64,000 bases of DNA from Mesorhizobium kowhaii (GTDB lineage: Bacteria > Pseudomonadota > Alphaproteobacteria > Rhizobiales > Rhizobiaceae). The position numbers and the translations under genes were made by a program. The notes beneath the pieces were generated by a model. It searched no databases and was not told the DNA's origin. It was given only the letters and a program-made list of their open reading frames with translations. The stretch lies in contig NZ_MZXV01000027.1 of the NCBI RefSeq assembly GCF_003253745.1, forward strand, positions 62,001 through 126,000, written 5' to 3'. Each line of letters starts with the position of its first letter. Positions within the stretch are counted from its first letter, which is position 1. Shown here one piece after another: positions 17,393-27,103 of the stretch.

Positions 17393-18934
17393 ATGGTCCG
17401 ACAAGCCAGTAAATCCAGCCTGCTTTTTTCAGGGTCCGACTGGGATTTCAAGACATTGTCACGGGCCTATGACGCGATCGAGGCAATCGCGGTTGAAGAG
17501 CTTCATCTCGATACCTACCCCGTGCAGATGGAGATCATCTCCTCCCAACAGATGCTCGACGCCTATTCGTCGGTCGGCATGCCACTGATGTACCGTCACT
17601 GGTCTTTCGGCAAACATTTCCTCTACCAGGATCTGCTTTATCGCAAAGGCGGGCGAGGGCTTGCCTATGAACTGGTCATCAATTCCAATCCCTGCATCGT
17701 CTATCTGATGGAGGAAAACACCATGGCCCTGCAGGCCTTGGTGACGGCCCATGCTGCGCTCGGACACAACCATTTCTTTAAGAACAATCAGTTGTTCAAG
17801 CAGTGGACGGACGCCGGGGCGATCCTCGGCTATCTGGACTTCGCCAAGGGCTACATTGTTCGTTGCGAGGAGCGGCACGGCCTCACCGCCGTCGAGGCTG
17901 TTCTCGATTCCGCCCACGCGCTGATGGCGCAGGGCGTGTTCCGCTATCACCGGCCGCCGAAGCTGTCGTCGGAGCGGCAGCGCGAAGGGCTTCGCGAGCG
18001 CCTCGAATACGAAGAGCACTCCTACAATGATTTGTGGCGCACGCTGCCGCCGTCGCAGCAAAGGGCCAACGACAAGGGACAAAACCCGGAGCGGAAGAAA
18101 TCGCTCAACCTGCCCGAGGAAAACCTGCTTTATTTCCTGGAAAAGAACAGCCTGGTCCTGGAGCCTTGGCAGCGTGAGATCATCAGGATCGTTCGTGTCA
18201 TAGCACAATATTTTTATCCACAACGGCAAACACAGGTGATGAACGAGGGCTGCGCCACTTTCGTCCACTATACGCTGATGAACACGCTGTTCGATCGCGG
18301 CCAGATCAGCGAAGGCGCCATGCTCGAAATCCTGCGCAATCATTCCAACGTGGTCTTCCAGCCGGCGTTCGACGATCCGCGCTTTTCCGGTATCAATCCC
18401 TACGCTCTCGGCCTCGATATGATGCAGGACATTCAGCGCATCTCGACCGAGCCGACGGCCGAGGACCGGGACTGGTTTCCCGACATCGCCGGCCGCGGCA
18501 ACTGGCGCGAGGTCCTGCTCGACGCCTGGGCGGATCACCGCGACGAGTCCTTTATCCGCCAGTACCTCAGTCCGACCTTGATCCGAAAATGGCGGTTCTT
18601 TGTGCTCGGCGACGCCGCCGACCAACCGCATTGCCAGGTCGCCTCGATCCACAACGAGCGCGGCTATGACAAGATACGCGCCGCGCTCGCTCACAGCTAC
18701 GACGTCGGCGCGAACCGACCGGACATCCAGGTGGTGGATGTCGATCTGCTCGGCGACCGGCATTTGCGACTGCAGCACAAGGTCAATGACGGAGTCCTTC
18801 TCGAGGATGCCAGCCGCGACGCCACGCTTCGTCACATCCGCAGGCTTTGGGGTTATGAGGTCAGCTTGGCGGCCGTCGACGCTGAAACGGACGCGACGAT
18901 CCACGAACGCTCGACGAGCCAGATCGCAGAATGA
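17393..18934 (+). CDS. SpoVR family protein (YcgB-like)
   Basis: 513 residues. The N-terminal part has YPVQMEIISSQQMLDAYSSV, MPLMYRHWSFGKHF and YELVINSNPCIVYLMEENT, all SpoVR signatures. RIVRVIAQYFYPQRQTQVMN and a downstream EGCATFVHYT mark the central helical core. SpoVR is needed for spore cortex formation in Bacillus, but in non-sporulating proteobacteria it accompanies PrkA and YeaH in stress survival. The ATG at 17393 follows GAGGGGGTCCG. Length is normal. Confidence 0.93.
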   Translation: MVRQASKSSLLFSGSDWDFKTLSRAYDAIEAIAVEELHLDTYPVQMEIISSQQMLDAYSSVGMPLMYRHWSFGKHFLYQDLLYRKGGRGLAYELVINSNPCIVYLMEENTMALQALVTAHAALGHNHFFKNNQLFKQWTDAGAILGYLDFAKGYIVRCEERHGLTAVEAVLDSAHALMAQGVFRYHRPPKLSSERQREGLRERLEYEEHSYNDLWRTLPPSQQRANDKGQNPERKKSLNLPEENLLYFLEKNSLVLEPWQREIIRIVRVIAQYFYPQRQTQVMNEGCATFVHYTLMNTLFDRGQISEGAMLEILRNHSNVVFQPAFDDPRFSGINPYALGLDMMQDIQRISTEPTAEDRDWFPDIAGRGNWREVLLDAWADHRDESFIRQYLSPTLIRKWRFFVLGDAADQPHCQVASIHNERGYDKIRAALAHSYDVGANRPDIQVVDVDLLGDRHLRLQHKVNDGVLLEDASRDATLRHIRRLWGYEVSLAAVDAETDATIHERSTSQIAE

Positions 18935-18961
18935 GGCTCCGTAGTTGCGCTGGTTCTCATG

Positions 18962-19055
18962 GGGTCAAAAAGTGCGCACCGGTCTTGGGCGACATGCATC
19001 AAAACAGGGGCTTGAAGCACGTCGCGTGAATTCGTTTCAGCGCGACACGCTTTAA
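18962..19055. repeat. two-module intergenic repeat, copy 1 (also near 25.7 and 54.4 kb)
   Basis: Module A carries inverted arms resembling AAAGCGCGTCGC and GCGACGCGCTTT, and module B has CGACATGCA paired with TGCATGTCG around an A/T-containing core. The same two modules recur, in the other orientation, at 54361-54464 and partially at 25681-25758. The TTA of its module A edge is the TAA stop codon (19052-19054) of the convergent CorC-like gene. The order and internal symmetry suggest a rhizobial REP-like family. Confidence 0.75.
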
Positions 19056-19948
19056 GCGTCGCCGGCTGGCCTTATTCTCAGCCGGGCGATCCGGTTCTTG
19101 TCGCGCTTCATTACGACGAAGCGTTTGCCGTGGAACGTAAAAGCCTGTTTTTCCTCGGGGATCGACTGCGTCTCGTGAATGACGAGGCCGGCAATGGTGG
19201 TCGCCTCCTCATCCGGCAGGTTCCAGTCGAGCGCCCGGTTCAGGTCACGGATCGGCACCGTGCCGTCGACGACGACGGAACCGTCCGCCTCCTGCTTGAC
19301 GCCCTGGATGTCGACATCGTGCTCGTCGGCGATCTCGCCGACGATCTCCTCGATGATGTCCTCCAGCGTCACCAGCCCTTCGACCTCGCCATATTCATCG
19401 ACGACGACGGCGAAATGCGCCTTGCGGCGCAGGAAGGCGTTGAGCTGTTCCTGCAAGGTCGTGGTGTCGGGCACGAACCACGGTTTCGAGGCGATCTTCA
19501 TCACGTCGATCTTGGAAAAGTCGTTGCCGACGTCGTTGAGCGCCCGCAACAGGTCCTTGGCGTGCAGCACGCCGACAATGTTGTCGAGCGAGCCCTTCCA
19601 CAGCGGCATGCGGGTGTGCGGGCTCTGCAGGATCTCGCGCACCACCGCTTCCGGCGCATTGTCGGCATTGACCGAGCGCATGTTGGTGCGGTGGACCATG
19701 ATGTCGGACACTTCGAGTTCGGCGAGATCGAACAGGCCGCCGACGCGATCGCGATCCTCGCGCACCACCTGGCCGTCGCGGCGGAAATCGTCGACCGCGC
19801 CGCGCAACTCGTCCTGGCTCGAGCGCTGCGGCTCGATGCGCGACAGTTCATAGCCGAAAGCGGCAAGCAGGCGCGTGCGCAAGGCAACGGCCAGCAGAAT
19901 GAGGACGGCAAGGACAGCAACGACGATCCAGCCGGTCTCGTTGGTCAT
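19052..19948 (-). CDS. CorC/HlyC-type CBS-domain protein lacking the CNNM membrane domain
   Basis: 298 residues. After one membrane segment (8-26) comes [20 protein letters not shown] and [20 protein letters not shown], the lead-in to a CBS pair ([40 protein letters not shown]), and a CorC_HlyC C-terminal domain ending in [20 protein letters not shown]. Full family members have about 430 residues with a four-helix CNNM/DUF21 domain that is missing here. Mg2+/Co2+ efflux is the family role, but transport without that domain is doubtful. It overlaps aroB by four bases. Confidence 0.88.
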   Translation of the reverse strand: MTNETGWIVVAVLAVLILLAVALRTRLLAAFGYELSRIEPQRSSQDELRGAVDDFRRDGQVVREDRDRVGGLFDLAELEVSDIMVHRTNMRSVNADNAPEAVVREILQSPHTRMPLWKGSLDNIVGVLHAKDLLRALNDVGNDFSKIDVMKIASKPWFVPDTTTLQEQLNAFLRRKAHFAVVVDEYGEVEGLVTLEDIIEEIVGEIADEHDVDIQGVKQEADGSVVVDGTVPIRDLNRALDWNLPDEEATTIAGLVIHETQSIPEEKQAFTFHGKRFVVMKRDKNRIARLRIRPAGDA

Positions 19949-21129
19949 CTCGGCCGGCTCTTCTGCTGGCTCGGCCGGCTCTTCTGCTGGCCCGGCCGGC
20001 TTTCCTGCTCGCCCGGATGGCTCTCCTTCAGGAACGACAGCACTTCCGAAGCCGGCACGTCCTTGGCGATGAAGGCCTGGCCGATGCCGCGCGTCAGGAT
20101 GAAAGTCAGCGCACCCCGCGACACCTTCTTGTCCTGGGCGATGAAGGAAAGCAGCGCCTCGGCATCGGGCAAATCACCAGGAATGTCGGCCATCCGCCAC
20201 GGCAGGCCGACGGCACGCAGATGCGCCTCGACGCGCGCCGCATCGTCGGGGCTGGCGAGGTTGAGCCGCGATGAGAACCGGTGCGCCAGCGCCATGCCGA
20301 TGGCGACACCCTCGCCATGGACGAGCCGGGTTCCGCCATACTGGGTGGCGGCTTCCAGCGCGTGGCCGAAAGTGTGGCCGAGATTGAGCAGCGCGCGGTC
20401 GCCGGTCTCGAACTCGTCGCGGGCGACCACATCGGCCTTGGCGCGGCAGGCTTCGGCAATGGCCTGCGCCCTCTCCGGCCCGCCGGCAAACACTCGGGCC
20501 CAGTTCTCTTCCAGCCAGGCGAAAAACGCCGGCCGGTCGATGAGGCCATATTTGGCGAGCTCGGCATAGCCGGCTCGGAATTCGCGGATCGGCAGCGTGT
20601 CGAGCACTTCGGTATCGGCCAGCACCAGCTTCGGCTGATGGAAGACGCCGACCAGGTTCTTGCCGCGCGCACTGTTGATGCCGGTCTTGCCGCCGACCGA
20701 GGAATCGACCTGCGCCAGCAATGAGGTCGGTATCTGCACGAAATTCATGCCGCGGCGCACGATGCCGGCGGCAAAGCCGGCAAGGTCGCCGATGACGCCG
20801 CCGCCAAAGGCGATGACGATGTCGCCGCGTTCCAGCCTGGCGGCCAGCACACCGTCGACCACCTCTTCGAGATGGGCGAAGCTCTTGGTCTTCTCGCCGG
20901 GCGGCAGTGTGATGACAGCGGGCTGGATGTCGCTCTTTTCGAGACCGTCCTTCAGCGCATCGAGATGCGCTGCCGCGACATTGGCGTCGGTGATGACAGC
21001 GGCGCGTGTACCCGGCAGGCGGCGCGAAATCTCGGTACCGGCGCGCGACAACAGACCGGAGCCGATCAGGATGTCGTAGGCCCGGTCGCCAAGGCCGACT
21101 TCGACCGTGACTGGCTGATCTGCGCTCAC
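19945..21129 (-). CDS. aroB: 3-dehydroquinate synthase
   Basis: 394 residues. Cofactor and metal motifs: [50 protein letters not shown] and [14 protein letters not shown]. AroB uses NAD+ and a divalent metal to turn DAHP into 3-dehydroquinate, the second shikimate-pathway step. It overlaps aroK by four bases, as in other Rhizobiales. The C-terminus is extended by four degenerate seven-residue repeats (xQKSRPSQ type), unlike normal AroB, encoded by a 21-bp tandem repeat. Confidence 0.95.
   Translation of the reverse strand: MSADQPVTVEVGLGDRAYDILIGSGLLSRAGTEISRRLPGTRAAVITDANVAAAHLDALKDGLEKSDIQPAVITLPPGEKTKSFAHLEEVVDGVLAARLERGDIVIAFGGGVIGDLAGFAAGIVRRGMNFVQIPTSLLAQVDSSVGGKTGINSARGKNLVGVFHQPKLVLADTEVLDTLPIREFRAGYAELAKYGLIDRPAFFAWLEENWARVFAGGPERAQAIAEACRAKADVVARDEFETGDRALLNLGHTFGHALEAATQYGGTRLVHGEGVAIGMALAHRFSSRLNLASPDDAARVEAHLRAVGLPWRMADIPGDLPDAEALLSFIAQDKKVSRGALTFILTRGIGQAFIAKDVPASEVLSFLKESHPGEQESRPGQQKSRPSQQKSRPR
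19950..20035. repeat. 21-bp tandem repeat inside the 3' end of aroB
   Basis: Four units of about 21 bp, typified on the plus strand by CGGCCGGCTCTTCTGCTGG, with decreasing identity towards 20035. They keep the reading frame and encode heptads such as QQKSRPS at the AroB C-terminus. The repeat ends just before the stop codon. Confidence 0.75.
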
Positions 21130-21737
21130 GATCGTACCTCGCCTGTAGGGGCAGTCTCATCAATGCCGAAATGCCGGCAAAGCGCATCCACCACCTCGGT
21201 CGCGATGACCTCCTTGCGGTCGTCGCGGGTCGGCACGGTGACGTCGGATGTCGCGTAGACCGGATAGCGCTCGCCCATCAGCCGCTCGAGCACGGCGCGG
21301 GGGTCGGCACTTTTCAGGAGCGGGCGGTTCTGCTTCTTGGAGACGCGGTCCATCAAAAGGTCGATCTCGGCCTTCAGCCACACCGACACGCCATGGCCTG
21401 CGATGGCCTCGCGCGTCTGCGCGTTCATGAAGGCGCCGCCGCCGGTCGACAGCACCTGCGGGCCGTTCTCCAGCACGCGCAGGATGACGCGTTGCTCCAG
21501 AGCCCTGAACTCGGTCTCGCCATACCGCTCGAACAGCTCCGGAACGGTCATGCGCGAGACGCTTTCGATCTCCTGGTCGCTGTCGATGAAGGGCAGCGCC
21601 AGCATCGTCGCCACCTTGCGGCCGATCGCCGTCTTGCCGGCGCCCATCAACCCGACAAAGACGACGGAACGGCTGCCCAGCCGGCCAAGCAGCGCGGCGT
21701 GGTTCTCGTCTGGAGGATTTGCTGGCAGCGCGTTCAT
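21126..21737 (-). CDS. aroK: shikimate kinase
   Basis: 203 residues. Walker A GLMGAGKT at about 29-36, DSDQEIE for shikimate and Mg2+ binding, [19 protein letters not shown] and the lid RPLL. It phosphorylates shikimate with ATP. A start at 21776 would add 13 residues ([13 protein letters not shown]); 21737 is chosen because GAGGA lies upstream and the extension has no family similarity. The ATGA overlap with aroB implies coupling. Confidence 0.93.
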   Translation of the reverse strand: MNALPANPPDENHAALLGRLGSRSVVFVGLMGAGKTAIGRKVATMLALPFIDSDQEIESVSRMTVPELFERYGETEFRALEQRVILRVLENGPQVLSTGGGAFMNAQTREAIAGHGVSVWLKAEIDLLMDRVSKKQNRPLLKSADPRAVLERLMGERYPVYATSDVTVPTRDDRKEVIATEVVDALCRHFGIDETAPTGEVRS

Positions 21738-21946
21738 CAGATACTTCGAGGGTCCTCTTTGCCGGCGTATCGACATGAAAAGCCCGTTTGCGTCAAGCGT
21801 GGCGAGCAGCCTGAGCCCGATATGGGCTGGCCGGACTGCATCAGAAGTTGCTCACAAACCTCAGCTTCTTCCTTGAATTGGCCGGAATGGCGTCCCATAA
21901 GGGCACAGGGTTTGGAAACGCAGAACAAGAAGACGGGCGAAAATTG

Positions 21947-22099
21947 ATGCCGACACTGTTTCGCTTTGTCGTGATCCTCGCGATTCTGGTCGGCATTGCC
22001 TATGGTACGATGTTCGCGCTGGTGATGTTCGTCGAGCCCAAGAAGGCTGAAATGAGCGTGCGCATCCCTCCCGAAAAGCTCAACCCCAAGAAAAGCTGA
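21947..22099 (+). CDS. small single-pass membrane protein
   Basis: 50 residues: one membrane helix at 5-30 ([20 protein letters not shown]) and a charged tail ending in KLNPKKS. It precedes xerD in the same direction, and small membrane ORFs in this place are usual in Rhizobiales. Shifting one base after about 22085 would extend the tail with a lysine-, proline- and alanine-rich stretch up to the xerD ATG. No function is known. Confidence 0.7.
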   Translation: MPTLFRFVVILAILVGIAYGTMFALVMFVEPKKAEMSVRIPPEKLNPKKS

Positions 22100-22151
22100 T
22101 CGCTGCCAGGAAAAGCCCTGCCAAGAAAAAGCCCGCCAAGAAAAACCCCGA

Positions 22152-23087
22152 ATGAACAGCGCCGCCCGCATCGAAGCCTTCCTGGAAATGATGAGCGCCG
22201 AGCGGGGTGCCGCCGAGAACACGCTGTCCTCCTATCGCCGTGACCTCGAAGACGCTTCGGACGCGATCGGTGGCGCGCTTGCCAGTGCCGCCGCCGCCGA
22301 TATCCGCGCCTATCTGGACGACATCGCCGCGCGCGGCTTTGCCGCGACGTCGCAGGCGCGCAAACTGTCGGCCATCCGCCAGTTCTTCAAATTCCTCTAC
22401 GCCGAGGGCCTACGCGCAGATGACCCGACCGGCACGCTGGACAGCCCGAAAAAGGGCCGCCCGCTGCCGAAGACGATGAGCGAGGCCGACACCGGCCGGC
22501 TGATCGACCGCGCAGCACTTGAGGCCGGCGATCCCAGGCTCGGCAACGATGCCGCGCTTGGCAACAGCGAGTGGCTGGCGGCGCTGCGCCTACATGCGCT
22601 GGTCGAGGTGCTTTATGCCACCGGCCTGCGCGTTTCCGAACTGGTCGGCCTGCCGGTGACGGTGGCGCAGCGCGACGACCGCTTCTTCATGGTGCGCGGC
22701 AAGGGTGACAAGGAGCGCATGGTGCCGCTGTCGACCAAGGCGCGTACGGCGATGCGGAGCTGGCTTGCCGCCCGCGCCAAGGTGCCGGCCTTCGCCGACA
22801 GTCCGTTTCTGTTTCCGGCCGCCTCCGACAGCGGCTATCTCTCGCGCCAGGTCTTTGCCCGCGACCTGAAAGGACTGGCGGCAAGGGCCGGCATCGCCTC
22901 GGCGAAGATCTCGCCGCATGTGCTGCGCCATGCTTTCGCCAGCCATCTCCTGCAGAACGGCGCCGATCTCAGGGCCGTGCAGCAGTTGCTCGGCCATGCC
23001 GACATATCGACGACACAGATTTACACGCATGTGCTGGAAGAGCGGCTGGTGCGGCTGGTCAACGATCATCATCCGCTTGCCGACTAG
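22152..23087 (+). CDS. xerD: site-specific tyrosine recombinase XerD
   Basis: 311 residues. The N-terminal SAM-like core-binding domain (1-100) is followed by the catalytic domain. Catalytic residues are R in [14 protein letters not shown] in [12 protein letters not shown] and R in [13 protein letters not shown] in [11 protein letters not shown] and the nucleophile Y in QIYTHV. XerD with XerC resolves chromosome dimers at dif. A normal chromosomal xerD, not a phage integrase, as its place between a small membrane gene and accA shows. Confidence 0.94.
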   Translation: MNSAARIEAFLEMMSAERGAAENTLSSYRRDLEDASDAIGGALASAAAADIRAYLDDIAARGFAATSQARKLSAIRQFFKFLYAEGLRADDPTGTLDSPKKGRPLPKTMSEADTGRLIDRAALEAGDPRLGNDAALGNSEWLAALRLHALVEVLYATGLRVSELVGLPVTVAQRDDRFFMVRGKGDKERMVPLSTKARTAMRSWLAARAKVPAFADSPFLFPAASDSGYLSRQVFARDLKGLAARAGIASAKISPHVLRHAFASHLLQNGADLRAVQQLLGHADISTTQIYTHVLEERLVRLVNDHHPLAD

Positions 23088-23186
23088 GCCTCATATCGCT
23101 ATGTGAGGACGACATTCCACCGCCCGGAGCCTTGGATTTCAGGGTTCTGCCGTTCCTCGCCTTCCGACGTATCGGTCCGCTCACGC

Positions 23187-24137
23187 ATGTACAATTACCT
23201 CGATTTCGAAAAGCCTGTGCAGGACCTCGAGGGCAAGATCCTCGAGCTGAAGAAGCTTGCCGAGAATGGCGAGGCGGTCGATGTCGGCGACGAGATCAGC
23301 CGTCTCGAGAAGCGCTCCCGCGATGCGCTGCGCGACGCCTACAAGGCGCTGACGCCGTGGCAGAAGGTGCAGGTGGCGCGCCATCCCGACAGGCCGCATT
23401 GCGTCGACTACATCAAGGGCCTGTTCAACGATTTCACGCCGCTGGCCGGTGACCGCAATTTCGGCGAGGACCAGGCGATCGTCGGCGGTTTCGCCCGCTT
23501 CCGCGGCGAGCCCGTGGCCATCATCGGCCAGGAAAAGGGCTCCGACACGACCAGCCGGCTGAAGCACAATTTCGGCTCGGTGCGACCGGAAGGCTATCGC
23601 AAGGCGGTGCGGCTGATGGAACTCGCCGACCGCTTCAATATCCCGCTGCTGACGCTGGTCGACACCGCCGGCGCCTATCCCGGCGTCGGGGCGGAGGAAC
23701 GCGGCCAGGCGGAAGCGATTGCCCGCTCGACCTCGGCCTGCCTTGGCCTGAAAGTGCCGTCGATCTCGGTGGTTATCGGCGAAGGCGGCTCGGGCGGCGC
23801 CATTGCGATTGCCACCGCCAACCGCGTCTACATGCTCGAACACGCCATCTATTCGGTGATCTCGCCGGAGGGCGCCGCTTCGATCCTGTGGCGCGACACG
23901 ACACGATCGAAGGACGCGGCGACCAACATGAAGATCACCGCGCAGGATCTTCTGGAGCTGAAGATCATCGACGCCATCATCCCCGAGCCGCTGGGCGGCG
24001 CGCATCGTGGCGCTGAAACCGTGATTGCCGCGACCGGCGACCTCATCGCCAAGACGATGAAGGAGTTTTCCGGCGCCAATACCGACTTCCGCGAGCAGCG
24101 CCGCGAGAAATACCTGGCAATGGGTCGCAGCCTCTAA
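23187..24137 (+). CDS. accA: acetyl-CoA carboxylase carboxyltransferase subunit alpha
   Basis: 316 residues. [52 protein letters not shown] and [12 protein letters not shown] are the AccA carboxyltransferase motifs. With AccD it transfers carboxyl from biotin to acetyl-CoA, the first committed step of fatty acid synthesis. The ATG at 23187 ([18 protein letters not shown]) is the family start; codons upstream to 23103 lack homology. A GC-rich hairpin then a T run follows. Confidence 0.97.
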   Translation: MYNYLDFEKPVQDLEGKILELKKLAENGEAVDVGDEISRLEKRSRDALRDAYKALTPWQKVQVARHPDRPHCVDYIKGLFNDFTPLAGDRNFGEDQAIVGGFARFRGEPVAIIGQEKGSDTTSRLKHNFGSVRPEGYRKAVRLMELADRFNIPLLTLVDTAGAYPGVGAEERGQAEAIARSTSACLGLKVPSISVVIGEGGSGGAIAIATANRVYMLEHAIYSVISPEGAASILWRDTTRSKDAATNMKITAQDLLELKIIDAIIPEPLGGAHRGAETVIAATGDLIAKTMKEFSGANTDFREQRREKYLAMGRSL

Positions 24138-24145
24138 ACCATGTC

Positions 24146-24180
24146 CCGCCACCGCAATGTGGCGGCGCGGAGCATTTTTG
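24146..24180 (+). terminator. putative intrinsic terminator of accA
   Basis: CCGCCAC (24146-24152) pairs with GTGGCGG (24159-24165), and TTTTT follows at 24175-24179. A second perfect hairpin, GCATTTTTG/CAAAAATGC, lies at 24172-24192. The T run is eight or more bases from the first stem, so strength is uncertain. Confidence 0.45.
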
Positions 24181-24349
24181 CCACAAAAATGCCGCTGCAT
24201 TCGGCTCAATGAGACTGACGCAAGGGGACGCGTCGGCACTTGCGGTAAGGAATTTTCAAGGTTAACGGGCTTAGTGTCCGTACACGTTCAGTGCAGTAGC
24301 CGTGGCATGAATTGCCTTGGCGCCAGAGAAAAAGACGATATCCGTAGCC

Positions 24350-25669
24350 ATGTTCGCCAAGCTTGCCCGCACCGGAATCCTGATCGCTGCCCTCGGCGTT
24401 GCTGGCTGCAACGATTCGTCGATGAAGGATTTTGCCCCGGAGGCCAACAAGCCGCTGCCCGACAAGATCCTCGCCGACATGAGGGCCAAGGGCATGGTCC
24501 GCACCTCGTCAGTGATGGCCCGCATCTTCAAGGAAGAGGGCAAGCTCGAAATCTGGAAGGCCAAGACCAACGGCCGCTACGACATGGTGGCGAGCTACGA
24601 CATCTGCAAATGGTCGGGCAAGCTCGGACCGAAATACACCGAAGGCGACCGCCAGGCGCCGGAAGGTTTTTATACGGTGCGTCCGGCGCAGATGAACCCG
24701 CGCTCGAACTACCATCTGTCCTTCAACATCGGCTTTCCCAACGCCTATGACCGCGCCAATGGCCGCACCGGTGCCAATCTGATGGTGCACGGCGCCTGTT
24801 CGTCGTCGGGCTGCTATTCGATGACCGATGCGCAGATCGAGCAGATCTATGCCTTCGGCCGCGACGCCTTTCAGGGTGGCCAGACCGAATTCCAGATCCA
24901 GGCTTTTCCGTTCCGCATGACCGCCGCCAACATGGCGCGCTACCGCAACGACCCGAACTATGAGTTCTGGAAGATGCTGAAGGTTGGCTACGACAATTTC
25001 GAGGTCACCAAGGTGCCGCCGAAGGTCGACGTCTGCGAGAAGCGCTATGTCTTCAACCAGGTTGCCGCCGACGGCCAGACATTTGATCCGACCGGCGCCT
25101 GCCCGGCGACCACGCAGCCTGATTCGCTGAAGAGCGCCTACAACGCCTATCAGAGCACCTACGACGCGGCGTTCAACGGCGCGCTCAAGGCCAGCGTGCC
25201 CCCGCCGAAGCCAACCATCGCCGGCATCAAGGAAGCCAGCATCGTCTCCGACTGGTCCAAGCGCCGGGCGCGCGGCGAGCGCGTGCCGATCGACCCGCCG
25301 TCGCTCAATAACGACGGCTCGGTGACCGAGACGGCGCGCATGGGCCGCATCGATTCGCCGGCCGGCCGCAAGATGGCGGCACTCGACGCCGAAAAGGCCG
25401 CCAAGCAGAAGGCCGAGGAGCAGAGGCTGGCCGCCATAGAGGCCGCCAAGCAGGCCAAGGAAGCCGCCAAGGCGCAGGCCCTGGCCGAGAAGGAAGCGGC
25501 CAAGGCCCAAAAAGAGGCGGCCAAGGCAGCCAAGGAAGCACCTGTCGCCACCGCCACCATCGCAGCCCCCACGGAGGCCGCGCCTGAAGCTGAAACGCAA
25601 GCGGCAAGCGCCGACGAGAGCAGGGTCACCAGGCTGAAGAACAAGCTGCTCGGCATGTTCGGCGGCTGA
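24350..25669 (+). CDS. YafK-type L,D-transpeptidase lipoprotein
   Basis: 439 residues. A lipoprotein signal with lipobox LGVAGC (Cys20) anchors it to a membrane. A YkuD-like catalytic domain has LMVHGACSSSGCYSM: His147 and Cys155. The YafK subgroup acts on peptidoglycan cross-links or Lpp attachment. From about residue 335 the protein is an alanine- and lysine-rich coiled coil (KAAKQKAEEQR...), likely a rod or cell-wall-associated tail, as in other rhizobial members. ATG at 24350 chosen because the signal peptide starts there. Confidence 0.85.
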   Translation: MFAKLARTGILIAALGVAGCNDSSMKDFAPEANKPLPDKILADMRAKGMVRTSSVMARIFKEEGKLEIWKAKTNGRYDMVASYDICKWSGKLGPKYTEGDRQAPEGFYTVRPAQMNPRSNYHLSFNIGFPNAYDRANGRTGANLMVHGACSSSGCYSMTDAQIEQIYAFGRDAFQGGQTEFQIQAFPFRMTAANMARYRNDPNYEFWKMLKVGYDNFEVTKVPPKVDVCEKRYVFNQVAADGQTFDPTGACPATTQPDSLKSAYNAYQSTYDAAFNGALKASVPPPKPTIAGIKEASIVSDWSKRRARGERVPIDPPSLNNDGSVTETARMGRIDSPAGRKMAALDAEKAAKQKAEEQRLAAIEAAKQAKEAAKAQALAEKEAAKAQKEAAKAAKEAPVATATIAAPTEAAPEAETQAASADESRVTRLKNKLLGMFGG

Positions 25670-25680
25670 GGTTTTCGCCG

Positions 25681-25758
25681 ATGCGTGTCACCCAAAAGTG
25701 CGTAGCGGTTTTGGGGCAACGACATGCTTGAAAACAAGGACTCCAAGCGTGCGAGCGT
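25681..25758. repeat. two-module intergenic repeat, copy 2 (partial), running into the TusA gene
   Basis: CACCCAAAAGTGCG, GGTTTTGGGGC and CAACGACATGC match module B of the copies near 19.0 and 54.4 kb. It then runs on as TTGAAAACAAGGACTCCAAG, a degenerate form of module A edge TAGAAACAAAAGACTTAAAG. The ATG of the TusA-like gene (25724) lies in CGACATGC of the repeat. Confidence 0.65.
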
Positions 25759-25981
25759 CTACGATCTCAAGGGGCTGAACTGCCCCTTGCCTGTGCTGAA
25801 AGCAAAGAAACGGCTGGCCGGGATGCAAGCGGGCAGCAGGCTTTGGCTTGAGACCACCGATCCACTCGCCGTCATCGACATCCCGGCATTTTGTTCCGAC
25901 AGCGGCCACCGTCTTGTCGAAACGGCGGCGGTGTCAGGCGGTCATCGTTTTCTGGTCGAGCGCGGCGAGCAGCAATCGTAG
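25724..25981 (+). CDS. TusA-like sulfurtransferase
   Basis: 85 residues. Residues 13-31, YDLKGLNCPLPVLKAKKRL, hold the TusA CPxP motif with the active-site Cys20; later LWLETTDPLAVIDIPAFC is the ferredoxin-like core. TusA proteins pass persulfide sulfur between enzymes in the cytoplasm. The first ten residues (MLENKDSKRA) are encoded by the intergenic repeat. A true start might instead be further downstream, but no better ATG with SD is seen. The stop at 25981 is four bases from the convergent CobW-type gene. Confidence 0.82.
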   Translation: MLENKDSKRASVYDLKGLNCPLPVLKAKKRLAGMQAGSRLWLETTDPLAVIDIPAFCSDSGHRLVETAAVSGGHRFLVERGEQQS

Positions 25982-25984
25982 AGT

Positions 25985-27079
25985 TTACCGTCCGGCGATC
26001 GCCAGCGGATTGTTTTCCAGCGCCGCGCGGTCGGGCGTGTCGATCGACGGCCGATTGGTGAAGGCGGCGAACAGCCGGCGCACATAGTCTTCAGGCATGT
26101 CGAGCGTGATCAGCACCAGCCGTGTGCCGCGCTGGCCATCCGGCCAGGACGGCAATTGCACTGGCGGATGCAGGATTTTCTGCACACCATGGATCACCAA
26201 TGGCCGCAACGGGTCTTCGCTGAGCTCGATGACGCCCTTCATTCGCAGCAGATGCTCGCCATGTGCCGAGCGCAACAGGTCGAGAAACATCTCGATCGCC
26301 GAAAACGGCACCGGGCCGTCATGGACCAGCGAATAGGAGCGCACGCGCTGATCGTGGCGGTGGCCGTGGTCATACTCGTGATCATGACCGTCATGATGAT
26401 CATGATCATGCGCCTCGCCCAGCCAGCGCCGCACATCGGCAGATTTGGTCGCCGGATTGTAGAGACCGCAATCAAACAGCGCCGCCACGCCTGTCTTCGT
26501 GTCGGCGGCATCAAGCAAATCGGCGCCCGGATTGATCTGCAGCAGGCGCACCCGCAGCGTTTCCAATTCATGCGGGTCGGTGACCATATCGGCTTTGCTG
26601 AGCACGATGCGGTCGGCAACCGCCACCTGCTTGACCGCTTCGACATGCGCGTCGAGGGTCGCATTGCCATTGACCGCATCGACCAGCGTGATGACGCCGT
26701 CGAGCCGGAAGGCCTGGACCAGCGCCGGATGCGCCATGATCGACTGCAGCACCGGCGCCGGGTCGGCGAGACCCGTGGTCTCGACGATGACGCGGGCCAG
26801 ACGGGCTATGCGGCCGGTCTGCAACCGGTCGACCAGGTCGGCCAGCGTGTCGACCAGTTCGCCGCGCACCGTGCAGCACAGGCAGCCATCCGACAGCTGA
26901 ATGATGCCGTCGGAGGCCTGCTCGACCAGAAGATGGTCGATCGCCACTTCACCGAACTCGTTGATGATGACCGCCGTGTCGGCCAGCGCCGGATCCTTCA
27001 ACAGCCGGTTGAGCAGTGTCGTCTTGCCGGCGCCGAGGAAACCGGTCAGCACGGAAACAGGGATCGGAAAGCTGCTCAT
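25985..27079 (-). CDS. CobW/COG0523 family GTP-dependent metallochaperone
   Basis: 364 residues. Walker A GFLGAGKT at 13-20, the metal-binding GCLCC near residue 65, and SKADM for guanine specificity. Residues about 220-243 form a histidine-aspartate-rich tract (HDHDHHDGHDHEYDHGH), then the CobW C-terminal domain. COG0523 proteins deliver metals such as zinc or cobalt. No zur box or cobalamin operon is visible here, so the metal cannot be named. Confidence 0.88.
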   Translation of the reverse strand: MSSFPIPVSVLTGFLGAGKTTLLNRLLKDPALADTAVIINEFGEVAIDHLLVEQASDGIIQLSDGCLCCTVRGELVDTLADLVDRLQTGRIARLARVIVETTGLADPAPVLQSIMAHPALVQAFRLDGVITLVDAVNGNATLDAHVEAVKQVAVADRIVLSKADMVTDPHELETLRVRLLQINPGADLLDAADTKTGVAALFDCGLYNPATKSADVRRWLGEAHDHDHHDGHDHEYDHGHRHDQRVRSYSLVHDGPVPFSAIEMFLDLLRSAHGEHLLRMKGVIELSEDPLRPLVIHGVQKILHPPVQLPSWPDGQRGTRLVLITLDMPEDYVRRLFAAFTNRPSIDTPDRAALENNPLAIAGR

Positions 27080-27103
27080 CGGGCTCCGCCTGTTTGTTCG
27101 AAC

